NCBI RefSeq assembly: GCF_042433895.1
Contig: NZ_JBHLUA010000027.1
Coordinates: 180,686 to 244,685, forward strand
Length of the DNA: 64,000 nt
Direction: 5' to 3'
From: Mesonia maritima
Lineage (GTDB): Bacteria; Bacteroidota; Bacteroidia; Flavobacteriales; Flavobacteriaceae
This document shows positions 25,656 to 34,192 of the stretch, in pieces; positions within the stretch are counted from its first letter, which is position 1; each line of letters begins with the position of its first letter. The position numbers and the translations under genes are program-made. A model generated the notes under the pieces. That model was not told the DNA's origin, did not search any database, and worked only from the letters and a program-made list of their open reading frames with translations.

Positions 25656-27347
25656 TTATCGTGTCAATTTTTTATACTTAATTCGTTTTGGCATTACATC
25701 ACCACCAAGACGTTTCTTCTTATTTTCTTCATAATCAGAGAAACTTCCTTCAAAGAAATACACTTGAGAATCTCCTTCAAACGAAAGAATATGTGTACAA
25801 ACTCGATCTAAAAACCAACGGTCGTGAGAAATAATTACGGCGCAACCGGCAAAATTTTCTAAACCTTCCTCTAACGCTCGAAGTGTATTTACATCTAAAT
25901 CGTTCGTTGGCTCATCTAATAACAAAACATTTCCTTCCTCTTTTAAGGTCATCGCTAAATGAAGTCGGTTACGTTCACCACCAGAAAGCATATTTACTTT
26001 TTTGTTTTGTTCGCTTCCGCTGAAATTAAATCTGCTTAAATAAGCGCGAGAATTTACTTCTCGACCGCCCATCATAATAAGGTCTTGTTCATCGCTAAAA
26101 TTTTGCCAAATCGTTTTTTCAGGATCAATATTACTATGACTCTGATCTACATAGGAAATTTTAGCGGTTTCCCCCACTTTAAATTCTCCTTTATCGGGTT
26201 CTTCTTCTCCCATGATCATTTTAAAAATGGTGGTTTTACCAGCGCCATTCGGACCGATAATTCCTACAATTCCTGCTTGCGGAAGTTGAAAGTTAAGATC
26301 TTCATACAATAATTTATCACCAAAAGCTTTGCTTACGCCTTTAGCATCGATCACATTGGTTCCTAAACGCGGACCGTTGGGAATATAAATTTCCAACTTC
26401 TCGTCCATTTGTTTCTGATCTTGACTTAATAATTTATCGTAATTTTTTAAACGAGCTTTTTGTTTGGTCTGTCTTCCTTTCGGATTCATTTTTGCCCATT
26501 CCAATTCTCGCTCTAATGATTTTTGACGCTTACTGGCTTGTTTTTGCTCTTGCGCCATTCGTTTAGATTTCTGATCTAACCAAGAAGAGTAATTTCCTTT
26601 CCATGGAATGCCTTCTCCTCTATCGAGTTCTAAAATCCATCCGGCAACATTATCTAAGAAATAACGGTCGTGCGTTACAGCGATTACGGTTCCTTTATAT
26701 TGTTGTAAATGATGTTCTAACCAATGTACAGATTCTGCATCTAAATGGTTGGTTGGCTCATCGAGTAATAAAATATCGGGTTCTTGTAGAAGTAAACGAC
26801 ATAAAGCCACACGACGACGTTCACCACCCGAAAGTACGCTAATTTTTTTATCGGCTTCCGGCGTTCTTAACGCGTCCATTGCAATTTCTAATTTGGTATC
26901 GATTTCCCAAGCGTTTGAAGCGTCTATTTCATCTTGCAACTTCGCTTGCCGATCCATTAATTTTTGCATCTTATCGGCATCTTCGTAAACTTCAGGTAAC
27001 CCAAATTGATCGTTTATAGAATTGTATTCATCTAAAACTTTCATCGTTTCAGCTACTCCTTCTTTTACAACTTCTAAAACTGTTTTTTCTTCATCGAGTT
27101 CGGGTTCTTGCTCTAACATTCCTACAGAATAACCTGGAGAAAAAACCACATCGCCTTGGTAGTTTTTTTCTTTTCCTGCGATAATGCGCATTAAGGTAGA
27201 TTTACCTGAACCGTTGAGTCCTAGAATTCCAATTTTTGCTCCGTAAAAGAAGCTTAAATAAATATTTTTTAATACAGGAGTATTAGCGTTTTTATACGTT
27301 TTTGTAACTCCCGACATGGAAAATATTACTTTCTTATCGTCTGCCAT
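25656..27347 (-). CDS. ettA: Energy-dependent translational throttle protein EttA
   Basis: 563 residues from the ATG at 27347 (an in-frame start at 27377 would add a basic MHRKRQKKQK extension unlike the family). It has two ABC-F ATPase domains: GLNGSGKSTL with LSGGERRRVALCRLL, and GPNGAGKTTIF with LSGGERNRLHLAM. Between them is the linker with the P-site tRNA interaction motif (about 240-310, rich in Arg/Lys). EttA binds the ribosomal E site and gates the start of elongation according to ATP/ADP ratio. The length and the MSGVTKTY start fit EttA rather than other ABC-F proteins. Confidence 0.93.
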   Translation of the reverse strand: MADDKKVIFSMSGVTKTYKNANTPVLKNIYLSFFYGAKIGILGLNGSGKSTLMRIIAGKEKNYQGDVVFSPGYSVGMLEQEPELDEEKTVLEVVKEGVAETMKVLDEYNSINDQFGLPEVYEDADKMQKLMDRQAKLQDEIDASNAWEIDTKLEIAMDALRTPEADKKISVLSGGERRRVALCRLLLQEPDILLLDEPTNHLDAESVHWLEHHLQQYKGTVIAVTHDRYFLDNVAGWILELDRGEGIPWKGNYSSWLDQKSKRMAQEQKQASKRQKSLERELEWAKMNPKGRQTKQKARLKNYDKLLSQDQKQMDEKLEIYIPNGPRLGTNVIDAKGVSKAFGDKLLYEDLNFQLPQAGIVGIIGPNGAGKTTIFKMIMGEEEPDKGEFKVGETAKISYVDQSHSNIDPEKTIWQNFSDEQDLIMMGGREVNSRAYLSRFNFSGSEQNKKVNMLSGGERNRLHLAMTLKEEGNVLLLDEPTNDLDVNTLRALEEGLENFAGCAVIISHDRWFLDRVCTHILSFEGDSQVYFFEGSFSDYEENKKKRLGGDVMPKRIKYKKLTR

Positions 27348-27362
27348 TTTTTGTTTTTTTTG

Positions 27363-27439
27363 GCGTTTGCGATGCACCGCGCTATCCGTTATATCTGCCG
27401 ATTTCCTATCGGCAGGATGCCACTACTATCGCTAACGCA
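27363..27439. repeat. Structured intergenic repeat element (GCGTTAGCGA type)
   Basis: About 77 bases between ettA and the DinB gene. The ends GCGTTTGCGATGC and CTATCGCTAACGC pair imperfectly, and inside lies a hairpin CTGCCGAT-TTCCT-ATCGGCAG. On the minus strand it reads GCGTTAGCGATAG ... ATAACGGATAGCG .... From memory, elements with these conserved words (GCGTTAGCGA, AACGGATAGC) recur between genes in flavobacteria. Only one copy is visible here. Confidence 0.55.
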
Positions 27440-27490
27440 ATAATTACGTGTCAAATATCTTAAATCTAATTGATAAAAAGGAAAGAAATT

Positions 27491-27952
27491 TTAAGATTTA
27501 TAAACCCCGAGCAATCTTGCAATAATTACTAATTGACCAGTATGATATGCATTATGTTCAATCACTAATAAAACTTCTCGAAGTAAGGTATGCTTATCGT
27601 TGGTTGGTACAGTCTCAGAAAGATTTTTATTTTCGTTACCTAAAAGCTGGGTTAACGCTTTTTGAGAGTTTTTAAACGTTTTTTGCAAGTTTTCCCATTC
27701 GGCTTTGCTTTGTGGTTTTTGCTGTTTTGGCCAATAATCCTTTGGCCATTTGGGCGCTTTATAATTTTTATTACAGCAATATGCTAAAATGTCGCTTTGT
27801 GCATAAACAATATGGTAAAATAATTCATAAAAAGAATAAGGCAAATTCTCAGGACGTTCACCTAACTTTTCATACGGAATTTTAGGTAATAGTTCATCTA
27901 AAGGTACAAATACTTCTCCGCCTTGCAAATGTTTTAGTAATTGTTCTCGCAT
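27491..27952 (-). CDS. DinB-like four-helix metal-binding protein
   Basis: 153 residues with the DinB/YfiT-like pattern: an early His region (FYELFYHIVYAQSDIL) and the C-terminal HNAYHTGQLVIIARLLG, whose two His would bind a divalent metal with the early His. The family includes thiol-dependent transferases and damage-inducible proteins. Start ATG overlaps the stop of the small membrane protein gene upstream (TAATG), so the two are translationally coupled. Function not known. Confidence 0.85.
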   Translation of the reverse strand: MREQLLKHLQGGEVFVPLDELLPKIPYEKLGERPENLPYSFYELFYHIVYAQSDILAYCCNKNYKAPKWPKDYWPKQQKPQSKAEWENLQKTFKNSQKALTQLLGNENKNLSETVPTNDKHTLLREVLLVIEHNAYHTGQLVIIARLLGVYKS

Positions 27953-28140
27953 TACACTCTTCCTTTTAACGCGTTAAAAACCCAAGCGATAGCAAAAAAA
28001 CCAATCCCAACAGCTGCAAAACCATAACCCGCAATTTCCTTATAACGAAATGCTCCAAGCGCGATTAATCCTATCCCTACTAAAATCATAATAAATGTTG
28101 CCCAAGCCAATACTGTATTTTTATTCATTCCCATAATCAA
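27952..28140 (-). CDS. Small two-helix membrane protein
   Basis: 62 residues (starts at 28140, 28134 or 28128 possible) with two transmembrane helices: TVLAWATFIMILVGIGLIALG and YGFAAVGIGFFAIAWVF. It resembles the small membrane proteins named CAL67264 family in Gramella-like flavobacteria, recalled from memory. The stop overlaps the DinB-like gene's ATG. Function unknown. Confidence 0.72.
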   Translation of the reverse strand: MIMGMNKNTVLAWATFIMILVGIGLIALGAFRYKEIAGYGFAAVGIGFFAIAWVFNALKGRV

Positions 28141-28270
28141 ATCATTTTATGCTATTTTTTTAAAACAAAATTTATTTTGAAGTTGCATAAATACAAATAT
28201 CTTGCTTTTATACCAGTTTTTTAGTTATTAAAATTATAAGGTTTTTGTATTTTCGTTGAAAAATAAACCT

Positions 28271-28368
28271 GCGTGAAGGATTGAACGGCTTTTTTAAGCT
28301 CTTTTTATGACTGAAAGAAATAAAAAAGCGAGTAGTGAAAGCCTGACCCTGTAAGGGACACGCCCAAA
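28271..28368. repeat. Structured intergenic repeat element (GCGTGAAGGATTG type)
   Basis: About 98 bases upstream of the carboxyltransferase gene. It begins GCGTGAAGGATTGAACGGC and ends GGGACACGCCC, whose GCGTG/CACGC ends pair. An inner stem AGCTCTTTTTAT / ATAAAAAAGCGAGT closes the middle, followed by GTGAAAGCCTGACCC. From memory these words recur between genes in flavobacteria. It ends 15 bases before the start codon of the next gene, so it would lie in its leader. Confidence 0.52.
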
Positions 28369-28383
28369 ATAAATTTAGTGTAA

Positions 28384-30027
28384 ATGGATATAAAATTCAA
28401 TAAAAACGAAGACCACAACAAACTTTTGGTTTCTGATTTAAACAGCAAACTGAAAAAAATTCACTTAGGTGGTGGTGAAAAACGTATTGAAAAACACCAT
28501 GCAAAAGGAAAAATGACTGCTCGCGAGCGAATTGATTTCCTGTTAGACGAACCGAAAGATGCTATTGAAATTGGGGCATTTGCTGGCGATGGAATGTATG
28601 AAGAACATGGCGGTTGCCCAAGTGGCGGTGTGGTTGTGAAAATAGGAAAAGTTTCTGGAAAGCAAGTAATTGTAGTGGCTAACGATGCGACAGTAAAAGC
28701 CGGAGCTTGGTTTCCCATTACAGGAAAGAAAAACTTACGCGCACAAGAAATTTCGATTGAAAATAAATTGCCAATTATTTATTTAGTAGATAGCGCGGGT
28801 GTTTATTTACCAATGCAAGATGAAATTTTTCCTGATAAAGAACATTTTGGGCGAATTTTTAGAAATAATGCGGTCATGAGCAGTATGGGAATTACCCAAA
28901 TTGCAGCCGTAATGGGAAGCTGCGTTGCCGGTGGTGCGTATTTACCAATTATGAGCGATGAAGCTTTAATTGTTGAAAAGACAGGAAGTATTTTCTTGGC
29001 GGGAAGTTATTTGGTAAAAGCTGCCATTGGTGAAAGTATCGATAATGAAAGCTTAGGCGGAGCAACGACGCATTGCGAAATTAGTGGCGTTACCGACTAT
29101 AAAGCAAAAGATGATAAAGACGCGCTGACTAAAATTCAGAATATCATGGATAAAATCGGCGCTGCTGAAGATGCTGGTTTTAACCGAAAAAAAGCTGCGG
29201 AACCGAAATTAGATCCAGAAGAAATTTTTGGTCATTTACCGGCTAAACGAAGTGACCAATATGATATGATGGAAATTATTAACCGATTGGTTGATAATTC
29301 TGAATTTGAAGAATACAAAGCTGGTTACGGGCAAACCATTATTACTGGTTATGCCAGAATTGATGGTTGGGCTGTTGGAATTGTGGCTAATCAACGTAAA
29401 ATTGTAAAAACTACAGCTTCAAAAACAAAACCTACAGAAATGCAATTTGGTGGCGTTATTTATTCTGATTCGGCTGATAAAGCAACGCGTTTTATTGCGA
29501 ACTGTAATCAGAAGAAAATTCCGTTGGTATTTTTACAAGATGTTACCGGATTTATGGTGGGAAGCAAAAGTGAACATGGCGGAATTATTAAAGATGGCGC
29601 GAAAATGGTAAATGCGGTAAGCAATTCGGTTGTTCCAAAATTTACCGTTGTTGTAGGAAATTCTTATGGTGCCGGCAATTACGCGATGTGTGGAAAAGCT
29701 TACGATCCAAGATTAATTGTTGCTTGGCCAAGTGCAGAATTAGCAGTAATGAGCGGAAATTCTGCCGCTAAAGTTTTATTACAAATTGAAACCGCTTCAT
29801 TAAAGAAAAAAGGCGAAGAAATTACAGAAGAAAAAGAAAAGGAACTTTACGATAAAATTAAAGCAGATTACGACAGACAGGTAAGTCCGTATTACGCGGC
29901 TTCTAGAATTTGGACTGATGCAGTAATTAATCCGTTAGATACCAGAAAGTGGATTTCTACCGGTATTGAAGCGGCTAACCACGCTCCTATCAAGAAAGAT
30001 TTTAATTTAGGCGTTATTCAGACTTAA
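28384..30027 (+). CDS. Acyl-CoA carboxylase carboxyltransferase subunit (methylcrotonyl-CoA carboxylase beta type)
   Basis: 547 residues, carboxyltransferase family. The motifs LVDSAGVYLPMQDEIFPD, MGSCVAGGAYLPIMSDE, and the C-terminal GNSYGAGNYAMCGKAY and IWTDAVINPLDTRKWI match the 3-methylcrotonyl-CoA carboxylase beta chain (leucine breakdown) better than PccB. There is no biotin carboxylase partner next to it; it would have to use an alpha subunit encoded elsewhere or share the one at 7611. It has its own terminator. The leader contains a structured repeat. Confidence 0.87.
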   Translation: MDIKFNKNEDHNKLLVSDLNSKLKKIHLGGGEKRIEKHHAKGKMTARERIDFLLDEPKDAIEIGAFAGDGMYEEHGGCPSGGVVVKIGKVSGKQVIVVANDATVKAGAWFPITGKKNLRAQEISIENKLPIIYLVDSAGVYLPMQDEIFPDKEHFGRIFRNNAVMSSMGITQIAAVMGSCVAGGAYLPIMSDEALIVEKTGSIFLAGSYLVKAAIGESIDNESLGGATTHCEISGVTDYKAKDDKDALTKIQNIMDKIGAAEDAGFNRKKAAEPKLDPEEIFGHLPAKRSDQYDMMEIINRLVDNSEFEEYKAGYGQTIITGYARIDGWAVGIVANQRKIVKTTASKTKPTEMQFGGVIYSDSADKATRFIANCNQKKIPLVFLQDVTGFMVGSKSEHGGIIKDGAKMVNAVSNSVVPKFTVVVGNSYGAGNYAMCGKAYDPRLIVAWPSAELAVMSGNSAAKVLLQIETASLKKKGEEITEEKEKELYDKIKADYDRQVSPYYAASRIWTDAVINPLDTRKWISTGIEAANHAPIKKDFNLGVIQT

Positions 30028-30051
30028 TTGTGTTTATAATTGTTTTTCAAC

Positions 30052-30080
30052 AAAAAGCCATTTTTTTAAATGGCTTTTTT
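30052..30080 (+). terminator. Terminator of the carboxyltransferase gene
   Basis: AAAAAGCCATTT ... AAATGGCTTTTTT, stem with a T-run, 25 bases after the stop codon. Confidence 0.9.
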
Positions 30081-30174
30081 AATATTAAAAAGTCTGTAGA
30101 TATAAAACCAACCTATCACTTTTTTAGTATATTTTCTGTGGGATATAATTTTCTAGAGCTAAAGAAAAAATTAA

Positions 30175-31647
30175 ATGGCATCATTACAAAATAATTTATA
30201 TAATGTGGTTCAGCAACAACCGGAAATATGGAATTTTTTACAAGAACACGCAACTTTCGGTTACCTTTTATTTCAAAAAAATGAATTGCAAGATGCTTTT
30301 TTAAGCAATACGCTAAAAGTACACTTAGCAAAAGTAATTGATGATTTTGATGATTCTTTATTGGGTTTATATAGTTATACTTATTTAGAAGAAAACCAAA
30401 CTATTGAAACTGAATTTTCATACTCCATTAAAGCTTTATGTTCAAAAACCGGAAAATTTCAGAAAATAGAAAGTAACAATTCTACCATAATACTTGTGGT
30501 TTTTCCACTAAGAGATATTACTATAATTGATTCTATTGTAGGAAAATATAGATTTTCATTAGAAGAAAAATTACGCATAAGCGAGTCGGCGTTTAAAAAT
30601 AATTTTGAAAACGCTGCTATTGGTATGGCTATAATTACCCTAGACGGGAAATGGCACAAGGTAAATAACCGTATTTCGAGTATGTTGGGTTACACGAAAG
30701 AAGAACTTTCGAAATTAACATTTCAAGAGATAACCTTCCCAGAAGATTTAGAAAAAGATTTAGGTTTACTAAAAAAACTTACTAATGGCAACATTCCTTA
30801 TTACCAAATGGAAAAGCGCTATTTTCATAAAAGCGGGAAAATTGTTTATGGAATTTTAGCGGTTTCAATGGTTCACGATGAAAAAGGGAATCCGTTATAT
30901 TTTATCTCACAAGTAATCGATATTACAGCAAGTAGAGCGGCAGAAGAAAAAATCAAGAAATTATTACATACCTCTAGAGAGCAAAACGAACGCTTGCATA
31001 ATTTTGCGCATATTGTAACCCATAATTTACGATCGCATTCCAGTAATTTCTCCATGTTATTAGAATTATACCAAACTGAAAATGAGGACAAAGAAGAAAT
31101 TTTGAAGCTATTAATCATGGCTTCTGATAATTTAAAAGAAACAATTCATCATCTTACCGAAATTGTTAATTTGAATTCCAGCATTGAAGAAAAAATGGAA
31201 ACCATTGACTTATATCCTGAAGTTGAAAAAGTGATCGAAAGTGTACATTCTTTAGCAGAAAAAGATGATGTTAACCTCATAAATGATATCCCAAAAGGTG
31301 TAAAAATTTTTGGCGTTCCTGCCTATTTAAATAGTATTTTCCTTAACTTTATCACCAACGGAATTAAATACTCTTCACCGGAAAGAGAAAGTTTTGTAAA
31401 AATCTCAGCCGAAAAACTACAAGATTATACTGAAATTTCTATTGCAGATAACGGTTTAGGAATTAATCTTGACAAACACGGAGATAAACTTTTTGGGATG
31501 TATAAAACATTTCATGACCATGAAGATTCTAGAGGAATTGGACTGTTTATCGCTAAAAATCAAATTGATGCGCTAAATGGAAAAGTTAAGGTAGAGAGTA
31601 CAGAAAATAAAGGAACTACCTTTAAAATATACCTTAAAAATGAATAA
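30175..31647 (+). CDS. PAS-domain sensor histidine kinase
   Basis: 490 residues, no transmembrane segment. An N-terminal region without a recognised domain (about 1-130) is followed by a PAS domain (about 140-255; FENAAIGMAIITLDGKW, YFISQVIDIT), a phosphoacceptor helix with His283 in HIVTHNLRSHSSN, and a HATPase domain (NFITNGIKYSS; IADNGLGIN; RGIGLFIAKNQ). The H-box is of the flavobacterial HIVxHNLR kind. It overlaps the receiver protein by eight bases, forming a two-component pair. The cue is cytoplasmic and unknown. Confidence 0.92.
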   Translation: MASLQNNLYNVVQQQPEIWNFLQEHATFGYLLFQKNELQDAFLSNTLKVHLAKVIDDFDDSLLGLYSYTYLEENQTIETEFSYSIKALCSKTGKFQKIESNNSTIILVVFPLRDITIIDSIVGKYRFSLEEKLRISESAFKNNFENAAIGMAIITLDGKWHKVNNRISSMLGYTKEELSKLTFQEITFPEDLEKDLGLLKKLTNGNIPYYQMEKRYFHKSGKIVYGILAVSMVHDEKGNPLYFISQVIDITASRAAEEKIKKLLHTSREQNERLHNFAHIVTHNLRSHSSNFSMLLELYQTENEDKEEILKLLIMASDNLKETIHHLTEIVNLNSSIEEKMETIDLYPEVEKVIESVHSLAEKDDVNLINDIPKGVKIFGVPAYLNSIFLNFITNGIKYSSPERESFVKISAEKLQDYTEISIADNGLGINLDKHGDKLFGMYKTFHDHEDSRGIGLFIAKNQIDALNGKVKVESTENKGTTFKIYLKNE

Positions 31648-32038
31648 AATAGATTTAGCTTGCATTATTGATGACGACCCGATTTTTGTGTTCGGATTAA
31701 AAAAAATAATGGAAGTCTCTAACTTTTGCGAAAGCATTCTCATCTTTAAAAACGGAGAAGATGCGTTAAGCAATCTTTCAGCAATTATAAATAAAGATGA
31801 AAAAATTCCCGATGTTATTTTACTGGACCTTAATATGCCAATTATGGATGGTTGGCAGTTTTTAGATGAATTTGTAAAAATTGAACCTTCGCAAAGAATC
31901 ACCATCTATATAGTTTCCAGCTCCATCGATCCGCAAGATATTAATAAAGTACAGAAATATAAAAACATCAGAAATTATATCATTAAACCCGTTACCTTAG
32001 AAAGATTAACTGAAATTCTAAAAGAATACAGTAATTGA
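31640..32038 (+). CDS. Single-domain response regulator
   Basis: 132 residues, a CheY-like receiver domain only. Asp11-Asp13 (IIDDDP) are the acidic pocket, Asp63 (LLDLNMPIMDG) is the phosphorylation site, and NYIIKPV provides the conserved Lys. There is no output domain. It starts inside the histidine kinase gene and is its probable partner. Regulators of this type work by protein contact, so the downstream target is elsewhere. Confidence 0.93.
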   Translation: MNKIDLACIIDDDPIFVFGLKKIMEVSNFCESILIFKNGEDALSNLSAIINKDEKIPDVILLDLNMPIMDGWQFLDEFVKIEPSQRITIYIVSSSIDPQDINKVQKYKNIRNYIIKPVTLERLTEILKEYSN

Positions 32039-32104
32039 TTAAAAAATTGAATTTTGGATTCTCATAAATAAAATTTATTTACAGAAATAATTTTTAACTA
32101 TTAT

Positions 32105-33733
32105 ATGAAAAAGCTTCTCTTCATATTCTTTTCCTTTTCCATAATTTTTAGCACAAACGCCCAACTGCTAGGAAATAAAAAGGAATATACCAAAGCTGAT
32201 ACCTTACGCGGTTCTTTACGTCCGGAACGTACTAATTTCGATATGCTTAAATATGATTTAACCGTAAAAGTAAATCCCACAAAAAAATCGATTCAAGGTG
32301 TAAATAAAATTCAGTTTAAAACACTAAAAAAAACCGATAGAATGCAACTCGATCTATTTGAAAATATGCAAATAGATTCTATTATTTATCATCAAAAACA
32401 TTTAAATTTTGCTAGAGAATTTAATGCGGTTTTTATCACTTTTCCCAAAGAATTATCGGCAAAAGATCGGGATAGTCTTTCGTTTTATTATTCAGGAAAA
32501 CCCGTAATTGCTAAAAATCCACCTTGGGACGGCGGTTTTATTTTTACCAAAGATGATAACGGAAAAGATTGGGTAAGTGTTGCTGTACAAGGGACCGGCG
32601 CTAGTTTGTGGTATCCAAATAAAGATCACCAAAGTGACGAACCGGAAGAAGCCGAAATTCATATTATTGCGCCTTCAGAATTAATGGGCGTTTCCAACGG
32701 TAGATTTACCGGAAAAACTAAAATCGATGACAATTACACACAATGGAATTGGAAAGTTGTAAACCCGATAAATAATTACAATATAATTTTAAATGTTGGC
32801 GATTACGTTCATTTTTCAGATAAATATAAAGATTTAGAACTTCATTACTATGTTCTTTTCGGTCATAAAGAAAAAGCTGAAAAACAGTTTCAACAAGTAA
32901 TCCCGATGATGGATTGTTTCTATGAAAAATTCGGTCCTTACCCTTTTAAAGAAGATACCTATAAATTAGTAGAAACGCCTTTTTTAGGAATGGAACACCA
33001 AAGCGCGGTAGCTTACGGAAATCACTTTAGCAACGGCTATTTAGGCAACGACTTATCGGGAACCGGAATTGGTTTAAAATGGGATTTTATCATTATTCAC
33101 GAATCGGGTCACGAATGGTTTGGAAATAGTATTACCGCTTCAGATATCGCCGATATGTGGATTCACGAATCGTTTACCGCTTACGCGGAAGCAGTTTATA
33201 TTGAGTGCCGCTGGGGAAAAGAAGATGCTCGAAAATATATTTCCGGTACGCGCAGAAGCGTTGCTAACCGAACTTCAATTATTGGCGATTACGGCGTAAA
33301 TAGCGAAGGTTCTGGAGATATGTATTACAAAGGTGCAAATATGCTTCACACCATTCGCACGGTTTTGCAAAACGATGAATTATGGTGGAGATTATTAAAA
33401 GAATTTTCCTTAACATACAAGCATAAAATAATTGATACAGAAACGGTTATCGATTTTTTTGAAACGCGAACAAAAGAAGAATTAACCCCAATTTTTAATC
33501 AATATTTGCGCTACGCAGAACTTCCAAAACTGGTCTTTAAAACTGAAAAAAATTCAATATTTTATAAATGGGAAACTTCTGCTGAAAATTTTAATATGCC
33601 AATCGATATTTTTATTTCTGGAGAAAAAAGACGCATTTTCCCGACCTCAACGTGGAAAAAATTAGAAAAAGCTCAAAATTTAGAAAACATACAAGTAGAT
33701 TTGAACAACTTTTATATAGAAGTTGAAAAATAA
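32105..33733 (+). CDS. Exported M1 family metallopeptidase
   Basis: 542 residues with a signal peptide (ends STNAQ). The gluzincin motif is HESGHEW with the third zinc ligand in WIHESFTAYAE. The substrate-binding motif is GMEHQ where classic M1 aminopeptidases have GxMEN, as in a branch seen in Bacteroidota. It lacks the long C-terminal helical domain of PepN. It is probably a periplasmic or outer-membrane aminopeptidase. ATG at 32105. Confidence 0.92.
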   Translation: MKKLLFIFFSFSIIFSTNAQLLGNKKEYTKADTLRGSLRPERTNFDMLKYDLTVKVNPTKKSIQGVNKIQFKTLKKTDRMQLDLFENMQIDSIIYHQKHLNFAREFNAVFITFPKELSAKDRDSLSFYYSGKPVIAKNPPWDGGFIFTKDDNGKDWVSVAVQGTGASLWYPNKDHQSDEPEEAEIHIIAPSELMGVSNGRFTGKTKIDDNYTQWNWKVVNPINNYNIILNVGDYVHFSDKYKDLELHYYVLFGHKEKAEKQFQQVIPMMDCFYEKFGPYPFKEDTYKLVETPFLGMEHQSAVAYGNHFSNGYLGNDLSGTGIGLKWDFIIIHESGHEWFGNSITASDIADMWIHESFTAYAEAVYIECRWGKEDARKYISGTRRSVANRTSIIGDYGVNSEGSGDMYYKGANMLHTIRTVLQNDELWWRLLKEFSLTYKHKIIDTETVIDFFETRTKEELTPIFNQYLRYAELPKLVFKTEKNSIFYKWETSAENFNMPIDIFISGEKRRIFPTSTWKKLEKAQNLENIQVDLNNFYIEVEK

Positions 33734-33739
33734 ATTAAG

Positions 33740-34192
33740 TTGAAAGAAAAAATAATTTTTAAAGAAGTTCAAAACAGTTCTTGGCTAAAAATCCTTTTTT
33801 GGTTTCTTGCCATTGGTCATGCTGCCGTTGTACTAGTAAAGTGGGAAGAGTCGCTTCAATTTATTTTTTTAGGTTTAAGTTTATTGTTTGCTGTAATTGC
33901 AATTATATTTAGCAAATTAAGTTTAACCTTAACTACAAAAGAACTATTTGTAAGTTTTGGATTAAATGTTTTTAAACGAACTATTCCTGTAAAAGAAATA
34001 GATTTTTCAAGTGTAAAAATTGAAGACGCTCCACTACTATATGGAATCGGATTAAGAATTACGCCAAAAGGAAGACTTTACAATTTACGCCCCGGAAAGG
34101 CAATTTGGCTGAAATCCAATCAAAATAAAACAATTTTTGTAGTTACTGATAAAGCTGAAAAATGGAAAGAAGAAATTCTAAAATTACGCTAA
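33740..34192 (+). CDS. Membrane protein of unknown function (PH-like tail)
   Basis: 150 residues from a TTG start six bases after the M1 peptidase stop. Two transmembrane helices (ILFWFLAIGHAAVVLV and FIFLGLSLLFAVIAIIF) are followed by a cytoplasmic domain of about 85 residues with alternating beta strands (SLTLTTKELFVSFGLNVF ... IRITPKGRLYNL), resembling bacterial PH-like domains. Probably co-transcribed with the peptidase. Its end overlaps the end of the convergent menE gene by nine bases. Confidence 0.68.
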   Translation: MKEKIIFKEVQNSSWLKILFWFLAIGHAAVVLVKWEESLQFIFLGLSLLFAVIAIIFSKLSLTLTTKELFVSFGLNVFKRTIPVKEIDFSSVKIEDAPLLYGIGLRITPKGRLYNLRPGKAIWLKSNQNKTIFVVTDKAEKWKEEILKLR

